From Eubacteriales bacterium (lineage in GTDB: Bacteria; Bacillota_A; Clostridia; Christensenellales; Aristaeellaceae): DNA of 16,307 bases. The stretch spans positions 1 to 16,307 of the forward strand of contig JARKQO010000084.1 in the NCBI GenBank assembly GCA_029974855.1. The letters run 5' to 3'. Each line of letters starts with the position of its first letter. Position 1 is the stretch's first letter. The notes below the pieces were generated by a model, which did no database searches, had not been told where the DNA came from, and worked only from the letters and a program-made list of their open reading frames with translations. The position numbers and the translations under genes were made by a program. Shown piece by piece: positions 1 through 6,438 of this stretch.

Positions 1-1006
1 CGTCCATGGATAGGGAGAACCAGGTGCTGCGAAGGCCCAGGGCCTTGCGCACCTGGGTGGCGGGCAGTTCCTTTTCCCCCAGATAGAGCGTGTCCACACG
101 GCCGGTGGGGGTATACTGGGCAATGCCGAAAGCCTGGCGCAAGTCCTCCCCGGTGATGGCATCCCCGGGGAAGGAGGCGCTCAGCAGCCTGGCCGCCTCC
201 TCAAAGGAAAAAACCGCCTCGGTGCTATAGCCCTGGGCCCCCTCCTCGCCCTTGCTTTCCACGCTGACCAAATAGGGGAGGCCCTGGGAGAACACGGTGG
301 AGGCGTCCTCGGTGACGCCGCCGCTGATGGCGTGAAACAGCACGGTGATGGGCTTGCCCCCATAGGTGAGAATCTGGCCCGCGGTGGCCTGGACCGCCTC
401 CGCCACCCGCTGGCGGTAGACCTGGTATTCATCCCCCCATTTGGCGCGGCAGGCGGCCACATCCGCAAAGCCCTGGCAATGGGCGCTGTCCGTGCAGATA
501 TCCGCGCCCTGGCCCTGGGAACAGCCGGAGCCTCCCCCCGCATGGCTTTGGGCCACCGCCCGGGTGCGGGCCGCCACCGCCTGGGCCTTCAGGGCCTCCA
601 GATGGTAGCTGGCGGGCATTTCCGCCGCCACCACGCAGCAGACGTATTCCTCCAGGGGAAGGGGGATGATTTGGCCCGTCTGGGCATTCCACACCTGGAG
701 GGTCCAGCCCGGAAAGGCTTCGGCGGCTGGATTCCAGGAGGGGTCCAGGCTGGACAGCAGCGCGCTTTCCGGGTCCTCCGCCTCCAGGAGGGTGGAGGCG
801 GGGGGCTTTTGCTGGCTGGGGCTCAGAAAGGGCCACAGCAGCGCCATCCTGGCCATGCGGGAGGGTAGCAGCATGCGGGCCTGCCAAAAGGGCGTGCTGA
901 GGCCTGCCCAATCCTGGGCGGTGACAGGCGCGCCCACCATGCGCCAAAGCAGGGCTGCCAGCAAAAGGGCCAGGCAGAGAAGCTGGGGCAAGCATCCGCG
1001 TTTCAT
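1..1006 (-). CDS. spoIID: Stage II sporulation protein D (SpoIID), C-terminus cut off by the window edge
   Basis: SpoIID is a membrane-anchored lytic transglycosylase that trims peptidoglycan during engulfment of the forespore. About 335 residues are visible and the frame stays open through position 1, so the end lies outside. Residues 1-25 form a signal anchor (MKRGCLPQLLCLALLLAALL). The SpoIID/LytB domain begins with IPLPLEEYVCCVVAAEMPAS; E129 in VAAEMP matches the family's catalytic Glu. ICTDSAHC has the C-x5-C pair which, as I recall, binds zinc in clostridial SpoIID. ISGGVTEDAS and LGLRSTWFS are also family-typical. The final glycine/histidine-rich GHGxGMSQ segment is missing only because of the edge. 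I chose the ATG at 1006 because GGAGGG lies 6 nt upstream; the ATG at 1012 directly abuts that Shine-Dalgarno site. The first ~100 residues are poorly conserved. Confidence 0.9.
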   Translation of the reverse strand, partial: MKRGCLPQLLCLALLLAALLWRMVGAPVTAQDWAGLSTPFWQARMLLPSRMARMALLWPFLSPSQQKPPASTLLEAEDPESALLSSLDPSWNPAAEAFPGWTLQVWNAQTGQIIPLPLEEYVCCVVAAEMPASYHLEALKAQAVAARTRAVAQSHAGGGSGCSQGQGADICTDSAHCQGFADVAACRAKWGDEYQVYRQRVAEAVQATAGQILTYGGKPITVLFHAISGGVTEDASTVFSQGLPYLVSVESKGEEGAQGYSTEAVFSFEEAARLLSASFPGDAITGEDLRQAFGIAQYTPTGRVDTLYLGEKELPATQVRKALGLRSTWFSLSMD

Positions 1007-1052
1007 GTTCATCCCTCCGGGGAAGGGTATGCGCAGGGCAGGCGGAACATGA

Positions 1053-1080
1053 AAATCCCCTCATGGTGATGAGGGGATTT
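1053..1080 (-). terminator. Hairpin between the secreted-protein gene and spoIID
   Basis: There is a perfect 12-bp inverted repeat (arms 1053-1064 and 1069-1080, tetraloop 1065-1068). On the minus strand it reads AAATCCCCTCAT-CACC-ATGAGGGGATTTTCATGTT. The trailing T run is short, so it is a modest intrinsic terminator for the gene ending at 1127. It would isolate spoIID, whose start is only 46 nt further on. Confidence 0.6.
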
Positions 1081-1126
1081 CAAAGGAATACGCTGATCCT
1101 GGGGAAGAAAGGCCCCGGGCAGAAGG

Positions 1127-2686
1127 CTACCAGCTGAGGCCCTGGAGCAGAGACTCCATTACGCTGGAAGGCAGGAGGCTCATGAACTTGAATGTGGCTC
1201 TCAGGAAGTAGATTTGGAACGTTTTTTCAAAAAAGGCAGCTTGCTCCTCTTCGGCCATGGTCAGAGGCTGGGTGGAGGTATCGGGACGGGCCTCCCGGAT
1301 GGCGGCGAAGGGGTCTTCCTTTCCCTCCAGGACGGCGGAACGCGCACGAAAGGTCAGCAGATGTCCCAAGCCCTGCCGGGAAGAGACGGGAACGGCGCTA
1401 TTCACCAGGGAGTCCAGGGCGTCCTGCCTTATGGACAGCTCTATCTCCCGTACCGTTTCCGCTTCCCTGTGGGTGGAGGTCATCTCCAGGCCAAAGGCGT
1501 CCTGGCCATTGACCGCCGCGAACAGGGAGAAGGCTTCTTCCGCCGCCTGAATGTCACCCTCCAGAAGTACCAAAGTATCCATGAAATCGTCCAGGATCAC
1601 TTTGTATGTGAGGTCCTCCCCTTGTTCCATCAGCCTCGCGTCCAGCTCCAATTGGTCCGCGTGGTCTAGGGACAGCTTGGTCTGGAAGGAATGGGTCCGC
1701 ACGTCGCCGGTGGTCAGCCGGCGATAGGTAATGGGCATATCCACCACCCTGCCTTGAGAGCCATCGGGAGGGGTGAGGGAAAGGGAGTAAGGGGAATCTT
1801 GGAATACCAGGCCGTCCTGCGCATACAGGGAGGTGCAGGTGAACGTGAAGGAGGAATTTTCGATAGCAGCCGACAGTTCATCCAGCTGCTGCTGGGTGGC
1901 TTTTGACACCTCCTGGGGAGTAAGGGTGGGATCCATACCGGAGATAAACCCGGATAGAACATAGCGGATATAGGGGGTCTGGCAGACCGCGGCGAACTCT
2001 TTTTCGGTCATAAAGGTTTCGTATTTCACAATGGCGGGATCGTGGCTGGGATCGGTAAACTCTCCCGGAGTGACCACGGCTTTGCTAAGCAATTCTGCCT
2101 CCAATTGAATGATATCCTCCCCAAAGCCCAGGAAGCGATAGACATCCATCCACGCATTGGGGTCCACCGCATCCGGGCCTGTGGTGTCAATGCCCAGCGC
2201 TTCATACAGCTCCAGCAGAGGGGCGGGAACCTCGGCCTGAGCCGGGGAAGGGGCGCCGGACTCCGCCTGGGCAAAAAGCGAGGCTGCCTCGCCCTCAGAC
2301 ATGAGCTGCGACGCTATATCCTCCCAGGAAAAGTATAGTGTCTGATCGCCCAGCGCCTGGCTTTGGAGATAGTAGCCGTCCTCCTCCGCACGGCAGGAGA
2401 AGGACATCGCCTCCTGGCCGCTTACCAGCAAGTCCAGGGACAAAAAGCGGTCCCCTTGGGCCACTAAGCGCAGAGATAGGGACTCCAGCAGGTCGGCCAC
2501 TGCGGGGACCGCCTTCAAGGTTTCTCCAGGGATAAAGGTCAGGGTCATTTCTACGGGTTTACCCGCGGCCCAGGCCTCATCCAGCCAGGAAGTGCCGGGG
2601 CTTTGCGCCAGGGAGGAGAGGGGGAGCATCAGCACCAGCAGTGTGCATACCAGGCACGCCAGGGATTTGCTCACAGAACGCTTCAT
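1127..2686 (-). CDS. Secreted protein of unknown function, 519 aa
   Basis: I do not recognise a family. The protein begins with a clear Sec signal peptide (MKRSVSKSLACLVCTLLVLMLPLSSLAQ) with a likely type I site after SSLA; no lipobox cysteine is positioned for lipidation and no other membrane helix is seen. The mature part is acidic, with several stretches that look like beta-strand repeats (for example SFTFTCTSLYAQDGLVFQDS and RTHSFQTKLSLDHADQLELD), suggesting an extracytoplasmic beta-rich fold, perhaps a lipoprotein-like scaffold. A strong AAGGAGG lies 8 nt before the ATG, so the start is secure. It has its own sigma-A promoter at 2911-2939 and a long leader, and is followed by a hairpin before spoIID. 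A link to sporulation is possible only by position. Confidence 0.8.
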   Translation of the reverse strand: MKRSVSKSLACLVCTLLVLMLPLSSLAQSPGTSWLDEAWAAGKPVEMTLTFIPGETLKAVPAVADLLESLSLRLVAQGDRFLSLDLLVSGQEAMSFSCRAEEDGYYLQSQALGDQTLYFSWEDIASQLMSEGEAASLFAQAESGAPSPAQAEVPAPLLELYEALGIDTTGPDAVDPNAWMDVYRFLGFGEDIIQLEAELLSKAVVTPGEFTDPSHDPAIVKYETFMTEKEFAAVCQTPYIRYVLSGFISGMDPTLTPQEVSKATQQQLDELSAAIENSSFTFTCTSLYAQDGLVFQDSPYSLSLTPPDGSQGRVVDMPITYRRLTTGDVRTHSFQTKLSLDHADQLELDARLMEQGEDLTYKVILDDFMDTLVLLEGDIQAAEEAFSLFAAVNGQDAFGLEMTSTHREAETVREIELSIRQDALDSLVNSAVPVSSRQGLGHLLTFRARSAVLEGKEDPFAAIREARPDTSTQPLTMAEEEQAAFFEKTFQIYFLRATFKFMSLLPSSVMESLLQGLSW

Positions 2687-2904
2687 CGGAATAACCTCCT
2701 TCTATGAATCGGAATCATGAAAAGCCGTCTTTCAGGCGGCTTGGCGCCGGAGCCCCCGGCAGGGAAGGTATCCGGCCTATCCAAGGCGAAGGTTACGTTG
2801 GCCCGCATCAAGGGAGCTGCAACGTTGCCCCAGGAGGTCTCCCCATAAAGCCCCGGGTCCAGGTGGCGGCAATATGCAAACTGAAGAGCCTCCCAGCCGA
2901 TGTT
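2687..2904 (-). promoter_or_regulatory. Long structured 5' leader of the secreted-protein gene, class not recognised
   Basis: The predicted transcript start near 2904 leaves a leader of about 218 nt before the ATG at 2686. On the minus strand it contains GC-rich self-complementary segments: GCCGG/CCGGC at 2746-2760 and GGAG-ACC-CTCC near 2838, followed by the terminator-like hairpin at 2720-2742 just before the Shine-Dalgarno site. This arrangement suits a riboswitch or protein-binding attenuator. I looked for landmarks of T-box, S-box, lysine, TPP, FMN, cobalamin, glycine and c-di-GMP leaders and recognised none. It accounts for most of the gene-free stretch 2687-3029. Confidence 0.4.
2720..2742 (-). 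terminator. Terminator-like hairpin inside the leader of the secreted-protein gene
   Basis: AAGCCG (minus strand, 2742-2737) pairs with CGGCTT (2727-2722), with two more pairs beyond one A-C mismatch and a 3-nt loop, followed by TTTTC. It sits 34 nt upstream of the start codon and downstream of the promoter, so termination here would be premature. The stem is short and the T run only four bases, so it is a weak candidate. Confidence 0.4.
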
Positions 2905-2910
2905 TCTTCC

Positions 2911-2939
2911 ATCATATCCCAAAATCGGCCCGGTGTCAA
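2911..2939 (-). promoter_or_regulatory. Sigma-A promoter for the secreted-protein gene
   Basis: On the minus strand TTGACA (2939-2934) is followed after 17 nt by TATGAT (2916-2911). This is one mismatch from the vegetative consensus with ideal spacing. The start is expected near 2904. Confidence 0.75.
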
Positions 2940-2971
2940 ACCGCTTAAAGCCCGTGGGCGTCGGCCCTGTC

Positions 2972-3000
2972 TTGACGCTTGGCCTGTTGCCACTTATAAT
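2972..3000 (+). promoter_or_regulatory. Sigma-A promoter for the glycosyltransferase-like gene
   Basis: TTGACG (2972-2977) is followed after 17 nt by a perfect TATAAT (2995-3000). Transcription should begin near 3007, only about 23 nt before the ATG at 3030. That also argues against a TTG start at 3012. It is back to back with the minus-strand promoter at 2911-2939; the -35 boxes are 32 nt apart. Confidence 0.8.
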
Positions 3001-3029
3001 GAAGGCATCCTTTGCCTAAGGAGCTTGTC

Positions 3030-4628
3030 ATGCTGGGGATTCGGCTGCTGGTGATCGTCTCGGAGTGCGCCCAGGCGGACGTGTTGGCGGACATGGTGCT
3101 GGACGCGGTGGCCCATGGGGCCCGGCCCTTTTCCCTGCGCTTTGCCCTCCCCTTGGGCACGGAGGCCGTGCTCCAGGAGCTTCCCCAGGAGCCCACCGGC
3201 GGGGTCCGGTTCCAGGACACGCTGCTGTTTTATCCCCAGGAGCTGGGCTTGGCAGGGGTCTTGCCCCTGCTGACCGACGAGACGCACTTTCTCTTTCTCA
3301 AAGGTCCCCACGCCTTTGGGGAACGGTGGGATCAGGGGTTGGAAAAGCGGTGGCGCAAGCTTCCCGCGCCTTTGGGATTGCTGACGGGCTTTGTTGGGGC
3401 TCCCCAGGGGAATCAGCCTCCCCAAGCCTACTTGCCGGCTTTTGGCAGGATAACGGAGCAATCGGTGGAGATCGTGGCCGGAACGCCTTTGGTGTGCGCC
3501 TCGGCCACGGTAAAAACCATGGTGGTGAACCCCGGGCTGGTGTTTGGGGGCATCCGGTTTTTGCACCAGGCGGACACCCGGGAGGAATGGCTGTCCATTG
3601 CGGCCTTTGTGGCGGAGTTTGCGGTGTACGCCGTTGAAACCCCGCTGCTGTGGCCCCTGGGCCCGTCCCCCAAGCCCTATTTGCGCAAGCCAACGCCGGA
3701 CGACCTGCCGGGACATTTTCTGGCGCGCTTTGAGCAGTTCGCCGGGCTCAGCTTTGGGAAGGGGCTGGTGGGCGTGCGCTCCAGCCTGGGCCTGTTTTCC
3801 CAGGAGGAGAGGTATCCCCAAAAAATGCCCGGGGCCCTGATGATCGCCCAGCAGGCCAGGGTGATTCTGGCCCGGGGCGCGCCCCCCATGCCCATGCTCA
3901 CCAGCGCCTTTGTGGACCTGCCCGACGCTTTCAGGCCCACCCTGTGGTACATGATCCGCTTTGCCTACTTGCGGGCCCTGGGGCGTTTGCCCTTGCTGCT
4001 GTATACAGCGGGCTCCCAGGCCAGGTCTCTGAAGATGCGCTTTCCCAACGCCGTCAGCTATCCGGACAGCGCAGTGCTGCCCAAGTCCCTGCTGGCGGAG
4101 GACATGAGGCCCATGGAGCATTTTGCCCGCAGCAAATTTCTGCTGCTTCATCGGGCCATGCGGAGCTATCCCGGCTTTTCCCACTACGCCTGGGTGGACG
4201 CGGATATCCTGGACCATCCGGTCTGCCCCGGGGCGCTGCCGGACTTTTCGCACCTGATGGACGGGAGGATTCACCTGGCCATGGCGGAGGGCCAGCCGGA
4301 CGGCTCCTTCATGGTGGTGCCCCGCCAGCATTTGAAGCTGTTGGTTCGGGAGGTTCAGGCCCTGTCCCAGGTGGACGCGGCCATCCGCAGAAGCTTCTCC
4401 GAGGCGGCCATGCTGCGCCGCCTGGTGGAGAAGTTCCCGGACCTGTTTACCTTGCACCCCATGCCCAGAAGGCATTTGTTATTGGCAAGCTGCCTGGACC
4501 CTTTGCTGCTCAGCCGGGAATACAGGGCCGAGCTGGCAGGTGCGCCGCCCCCGGTGCCTGGGGAAACGGCCTTTGGGGCAGGAAAAGGAGGGAACCAACA
4601 TGAAGGACCCGGTGGAAGCCCAGGGTGA
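3030..4628 (+). CDS. Two-domain glycosyltransferase-like protein, 532 aa
   Basis: This appears to be a cytoplasmic protein with no signal peptide or membrane helix. The N-terminal part (about residues 1-270) opens with an alternating LLVIVSECAQADVLADMVLDAV strand-helix pattern and carries WDQGLEKRW and NPGLVFGGIRFLH, recalling GlcNAc-type GT-A enzymes. The C-terminal part has SKFLLLHRAMRSYPGFSHY followed by WVDADIL, a DxD-like motif at D390/D392; this resembles the HtrL/YibB family. So it may be two nucleotide-sugar-binding domains in tandem; substrate unknown. The ATG at 3030 is chosen because AAGGAG lies 6 nt upstream and the promoter fits; an in-frame TTG at 3012 is rejected. The last 29 nt overlap the thioesterase gene, and the Gly-rich tail is a by-product of encoding that gene's ribosome site. 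Family assignment is tentative. Confidence 0.5.
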   Translation: MLGIRLLVIVSECAQADVLADMVLDAVAHGARPFSLRFALPLGTEAVLQELPQEPTGGVRFQDTLLFYPQELGLAGVLPLLTDETHFLFLKGPHAFGERWDQGLEKRWRKLPAPLGLLTGFVGAPQGNQPPQAYLPAFGRITEQSVEIVAGTPLVCASATVKTMVVNPGLVFGGIRFLHQADTREEWLSIAAFVAEFAVYAVETPLLWPLGPSPKPYLRKPTPDDLPGHFLARFEQFAGLSFGKGLVGVRSSLGLFSQEERYPQKMPGALMIAQQARVILARGAPPMPMLTSAFVDLPDAFRPTLWYMIRFAYLRALGRLPLLLYTAGSQARSLKMRFPNAVSYPDSAVLPKSLLAEDMRPMEHFARSKFLLLHRAMRSYPGFSHYAWVDADILDHPVCPGALPDFSHLMDGRIHLAMAEGQPDGSFMVVPRQHLKLLVREVQALSQVDAAIRRSFSEAAMLRRLVEKFPDLFTLHPMPRRHLLLASCLDPLLLSREYRAELAGAPPPVPGETAFGAGKGGNQHEGPGGSPG

Positions 4629-5100
4629 GGCCCGGCAAACCCGTACGGTGGCATCCAGCCGTGTGGAGCAGGTGCACATCATCCTTCCCATGGATGTAAA
4701 CGCCACCTTTCAGCTCTTTGGCGGCCTGCTGATGCAGTGGATTGACGTGGTGGCGGCGGTAGTGGCCCGCAGGCACAGCGGATGCAGAGTGATTACCGCC
4801 GCTGTGGACCATCTGGAATTTTTGGCTCCGGCGCAGCTCAACGACGTGGTGGTGTTGCTGGGCCGCATGACCTACGCCGGCCGCACCAGCATGGAGGTGT
4901 GTGTGGAGACCTTTGTGGAGCAGATGGATAACGGGGGCGCCCGCAAGCTGGTGAACCGGGCCTTTGTGACCATGGTGGCACTGGACCAGGACCGGAACCC
5001 CACGGTGGTGCCTAAGCTGCTGCCCCAGACCGACGAGGAGCGGGCCGACTACCAGGCGGCCAAGGAGCGGCGGGCCCAGCGGAAGCGGACGGGGGAATAG
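4600..5100 (+). CDS. Acyl-CoA thioesterase, hotdog fold (YciA/YkhA type), 166 aa
   Basis: It probably hydrolyses acyl-CoA to free acid and CoA in the cytoplasm. The sequence shows the acyl-CoA hydrolase pattern: N34 then LFGGLLMQWIDVVAAVVA (residues 39-56, with the active-site Asp at D49), VDHLEFLAPAQLNDVV, and the diagnostic GRTSMEVCVETFVE, followed by AFVTMVALD. Length is normal for a single hotdog subunit. The C-terminus is a charged helix (RADYQAAKERRAQRKR). The ATG at 4600 has AAAGGAGG 8 nt upstream; the frame extends to 4540 but those codons lie inside the previous gene. It overlaps that gene by 29 nt, so the two are co-transcribed and probably translationally coupled. Why a thioesterase sits with a glycosyltransferase-like protein is unclear. 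Confidence 0.88.
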   Translation: MKDPVEAQGEARQTRTVASSRVEQVHIILPMDVNATFQLFGGLLMQWIDVVAAVVARRHSGCRVITAAVDHLEFLAPAQLNDVVVLLGRMTYAGRTSMEVCVETFVEQMDNGGARKLVNRAFVTMVALDQDRNPTVVPKLLPQTDEERADYQAAKERRAQRKRTGE

Positions 5101-5118
5101 GGGAGGCGCTTGCGCCTG

Positions 5119-5168
5119 CAATGAGGCCAGGGGTTGTCGCGATGACGCGGCGGCCCCTGGCCTCATTG
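5119..5168 (+). terminator. Long hairpin closing the glycosyltransferase/thioesterase operon
   Basis: There is a perfect 15-bp inverted repeat (5119-5133 with 5154-5168). On the plus-strand RNA the pairing continues inward through three G-U wobbles to give about 23 bp and an AUGA loop (5142-5145). On the minus strand those wobbles become A-C mismatches, so the structure is built for the plus transcript. There is no good T run afterwards (AATCTTACC), so it may work as a 3' stabiliser or weak terminator. It lies between convergent genes. Confidence 0.6.
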
Positions 5169-5203
5169 AATCTTACCAAATCAAAAGGAACTGAGAAGCC
5201 GCC

Positions 5204-6301
5204 CTAGAACATCACCGGTTTCCCGCTCTTGCCGGAGGCGTAGATGGCCTCCAAAATCTGCGTGACCACATAGGCCTGCTCGGGCTTCACCACCAGTTCG
5301 CCCTGGCCCCGCACATGGGCGATCCAGGACTCGGCCTCCAGCACCCCGGGGTCCGTGCTGGCCCCCTGGTAATAGGCCACCTCTCCGGCCCTAAGTCCCG
5401 GGTAGGTCTCATAGGTCTTGGAATACTTCTCCCCGTTGAGGCGCAAAGGCGCGTCCTGGGTGCCCAGCATGTCCGCGCCGCCCTCGGTGCCGCAGAGGAT
5501 GGTTTTCCCCTCCTCCACCAGCAGCGTGTTCAGGGCCCAGCTGCTCTCCAGGTAGATGGTGGCCCCGTTTTTCATGCGCACAAAGCCAAAGGCGCTGTCC
5601 TCCACGGTGTACTCCTTGGGGTCCCAGGAGCCCCACATGTTGGCGGCGTTTTCCCGGTCCCCCAGCTTCCGGTATACCGAGCCCACGGCCATTTCCGGCT
5701 CGTAGTTGTCCATAAACCAAAGGGTCATGTCCAGGGCGTGGGTGCCGATGTCGATGAGCGGTCCGCCTCCCTGCTTCTCCGCGTCCAGGAACACGCCCCA
5801 GGTGGGCACGGCCCGGCGGCGGATGGCCTGGGCCCGGGCATAGTAAATCTCACCCAGATCGCCGTTCTCACAGCATTTTTTCAGGTATTGGCAATCCACC
5901 CGGAAGCGGTTCTGGTAGCCGATGGTAAGCTTACGCCCGGTTTCGTCCCGGCAATCCAACATCTGCTTGGCCTGGGCGGAATTCAGGGCCATGGGCTTCT
6001 CGCACATCACGTCCATCCCCGCCCGCATGGCGGCGCAGGAGATCTCGCTGTGGGAGCTGTTGGGGGTAAGCACATGCACCACCTGCAGGCCCGGGTGCTT
6101 CAGCATCTCCCGGTAATCGGTATAGGTTCCGGCATCAGGGGCGCCGTAGGCCTTGGCGGCCTCCCGGGCGCGCTCCTCAAGCAGGTCGCAGAAGGCCACC
6201 AGCTTGACTCCCTTGACCTTGGCCAGCGAGGGCATGTGCTTTCCATTGGCGATGCCGCCGCAGCCTACGATTCCTACGGCAATGTCCGGCAGATGATTCA
6301 T
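5204..6301 (-). CDS. Gfo/Idh/MocA family NAD(P)-dependent oxidoreductase, 365 aa
   Basis: Cytoplasmic sugar or polyol dehydrogenase-like enzyme. The Rossmann fold starts with IAVGIVGCGGIANGKHMPSL (GxGxxA-like, residues 7-26); VHVLTPNSSHSE and the family hallmark CEKPMAL (E101-K102-P103) follow. The C-terminal domain has GGGPLIDIGTHALDM (178-192), containing the conserved His and Asp of the active site. The substrate cannot be told from sequence. The ATG at 6301 is preferred: GAGGAGG lies 7 nt upstream. Codons further upstream (to 6343) lack a site and lie in the leader. It is a single-gene unit with its own promoter at 6361-6389 and converges on the hairpin at 5119-5168. Confidence 0.9.
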   Translation of the reverse strand: MNHLPDIAVGIVGCGGIANGKHMPSLAKVKGVKLVAFCDLLEERAREAAKAYGAPDAGTYTDYREMLKHPGLQVVHVLTPNSSHSEISCAAMRAGMDVMCEKPMALNSAQAKQMLDCRDETGRKLTIGYQNRFRVDCQYLKKCCENGDLGEIYYARAQAIRRRAVPTWGVFLDAEKQGGGPLIDIGTHALDMTLWFMDNYEPEMAVGSVYRKLGDRENAANMWGSWDPKEYTVEDSAFGFVRMKNGATIYLESSWALNTLLVEEGKTILCGTEGGADMLGTQDAPLRLNGEKYSKTYETYPGLRAGEVAYYQGASTDPGVLEAESWIAHVRGQGELVVKPEQAYVVTQILEAIYASGKSGKPVMF

Positions 6302-6360
6302 AACGAGCCTCCTCATGCATGTTGTTTTCCCAAAGGACTTCATACCTGGACGATACCGCC

Positions 6361-6389
6361 ATTATACGATAGATGCCATCAAAAGACAA
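6361..6389 (-). promoter_or_regulatory. Sigma-A promoter for the Gfo/Idh/MocA gene
   Basis: On the minus strand TTGTCT (6389-6384), 17 nt, then a perfect TATAAT (6366-6361). The start is expected near 6354, about 53 nt before the ATG at 6301. Confidence 0.72.
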
Positions 6390-6395
6390 TGGGGA

Positions 6396-6424
6396 AAGGC
6401 CGCCCGGCGGTATCGGACGGCCTT
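6396..6424 (-). terminator. Terminator-like hairpin after the VWA gene
   Basis: AAGGCCG (minus strand, 6424-6418) pairs with CGGCCTT (6402-6396), with three further G-C/C-G pairs inward of one mismatch, followed by TTTCCCC. It lies 14 nt beyond the VWA stop codon and 6 nt before the -35 box of the next promoter, a compact operon boundary. Confidence 0.5.
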
Positions 6425-6438
6425 GGACCCCCTACGGG

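Noticed and set aside
429..1064. 211-codon minus frame overlapping spoIID
   Set aside because: Proline/glycine-rich and without domain similarity; the spoIID frame on the same strand has a secure start and family motifs.
2683..2922. 79-codon minus-strand frame in the leader of the secreted-protein gene
   Set aside because: Its TTG start overlaps the -10 box, so it cannot be translated from the predicted transcript, and no ribosome site or family is seen. It overlaps the next start codon.
2994..4475. Long minus-strand frame (about 490 codons) antisense to the glycosyltransferase-like gene
   Set aside because: Very rich in Gly, Gln, His and Pro with no domain; a typical shadow of GC-rich codon bias. 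The plus frame has the promoter, ribosome site and recognisable motifs.
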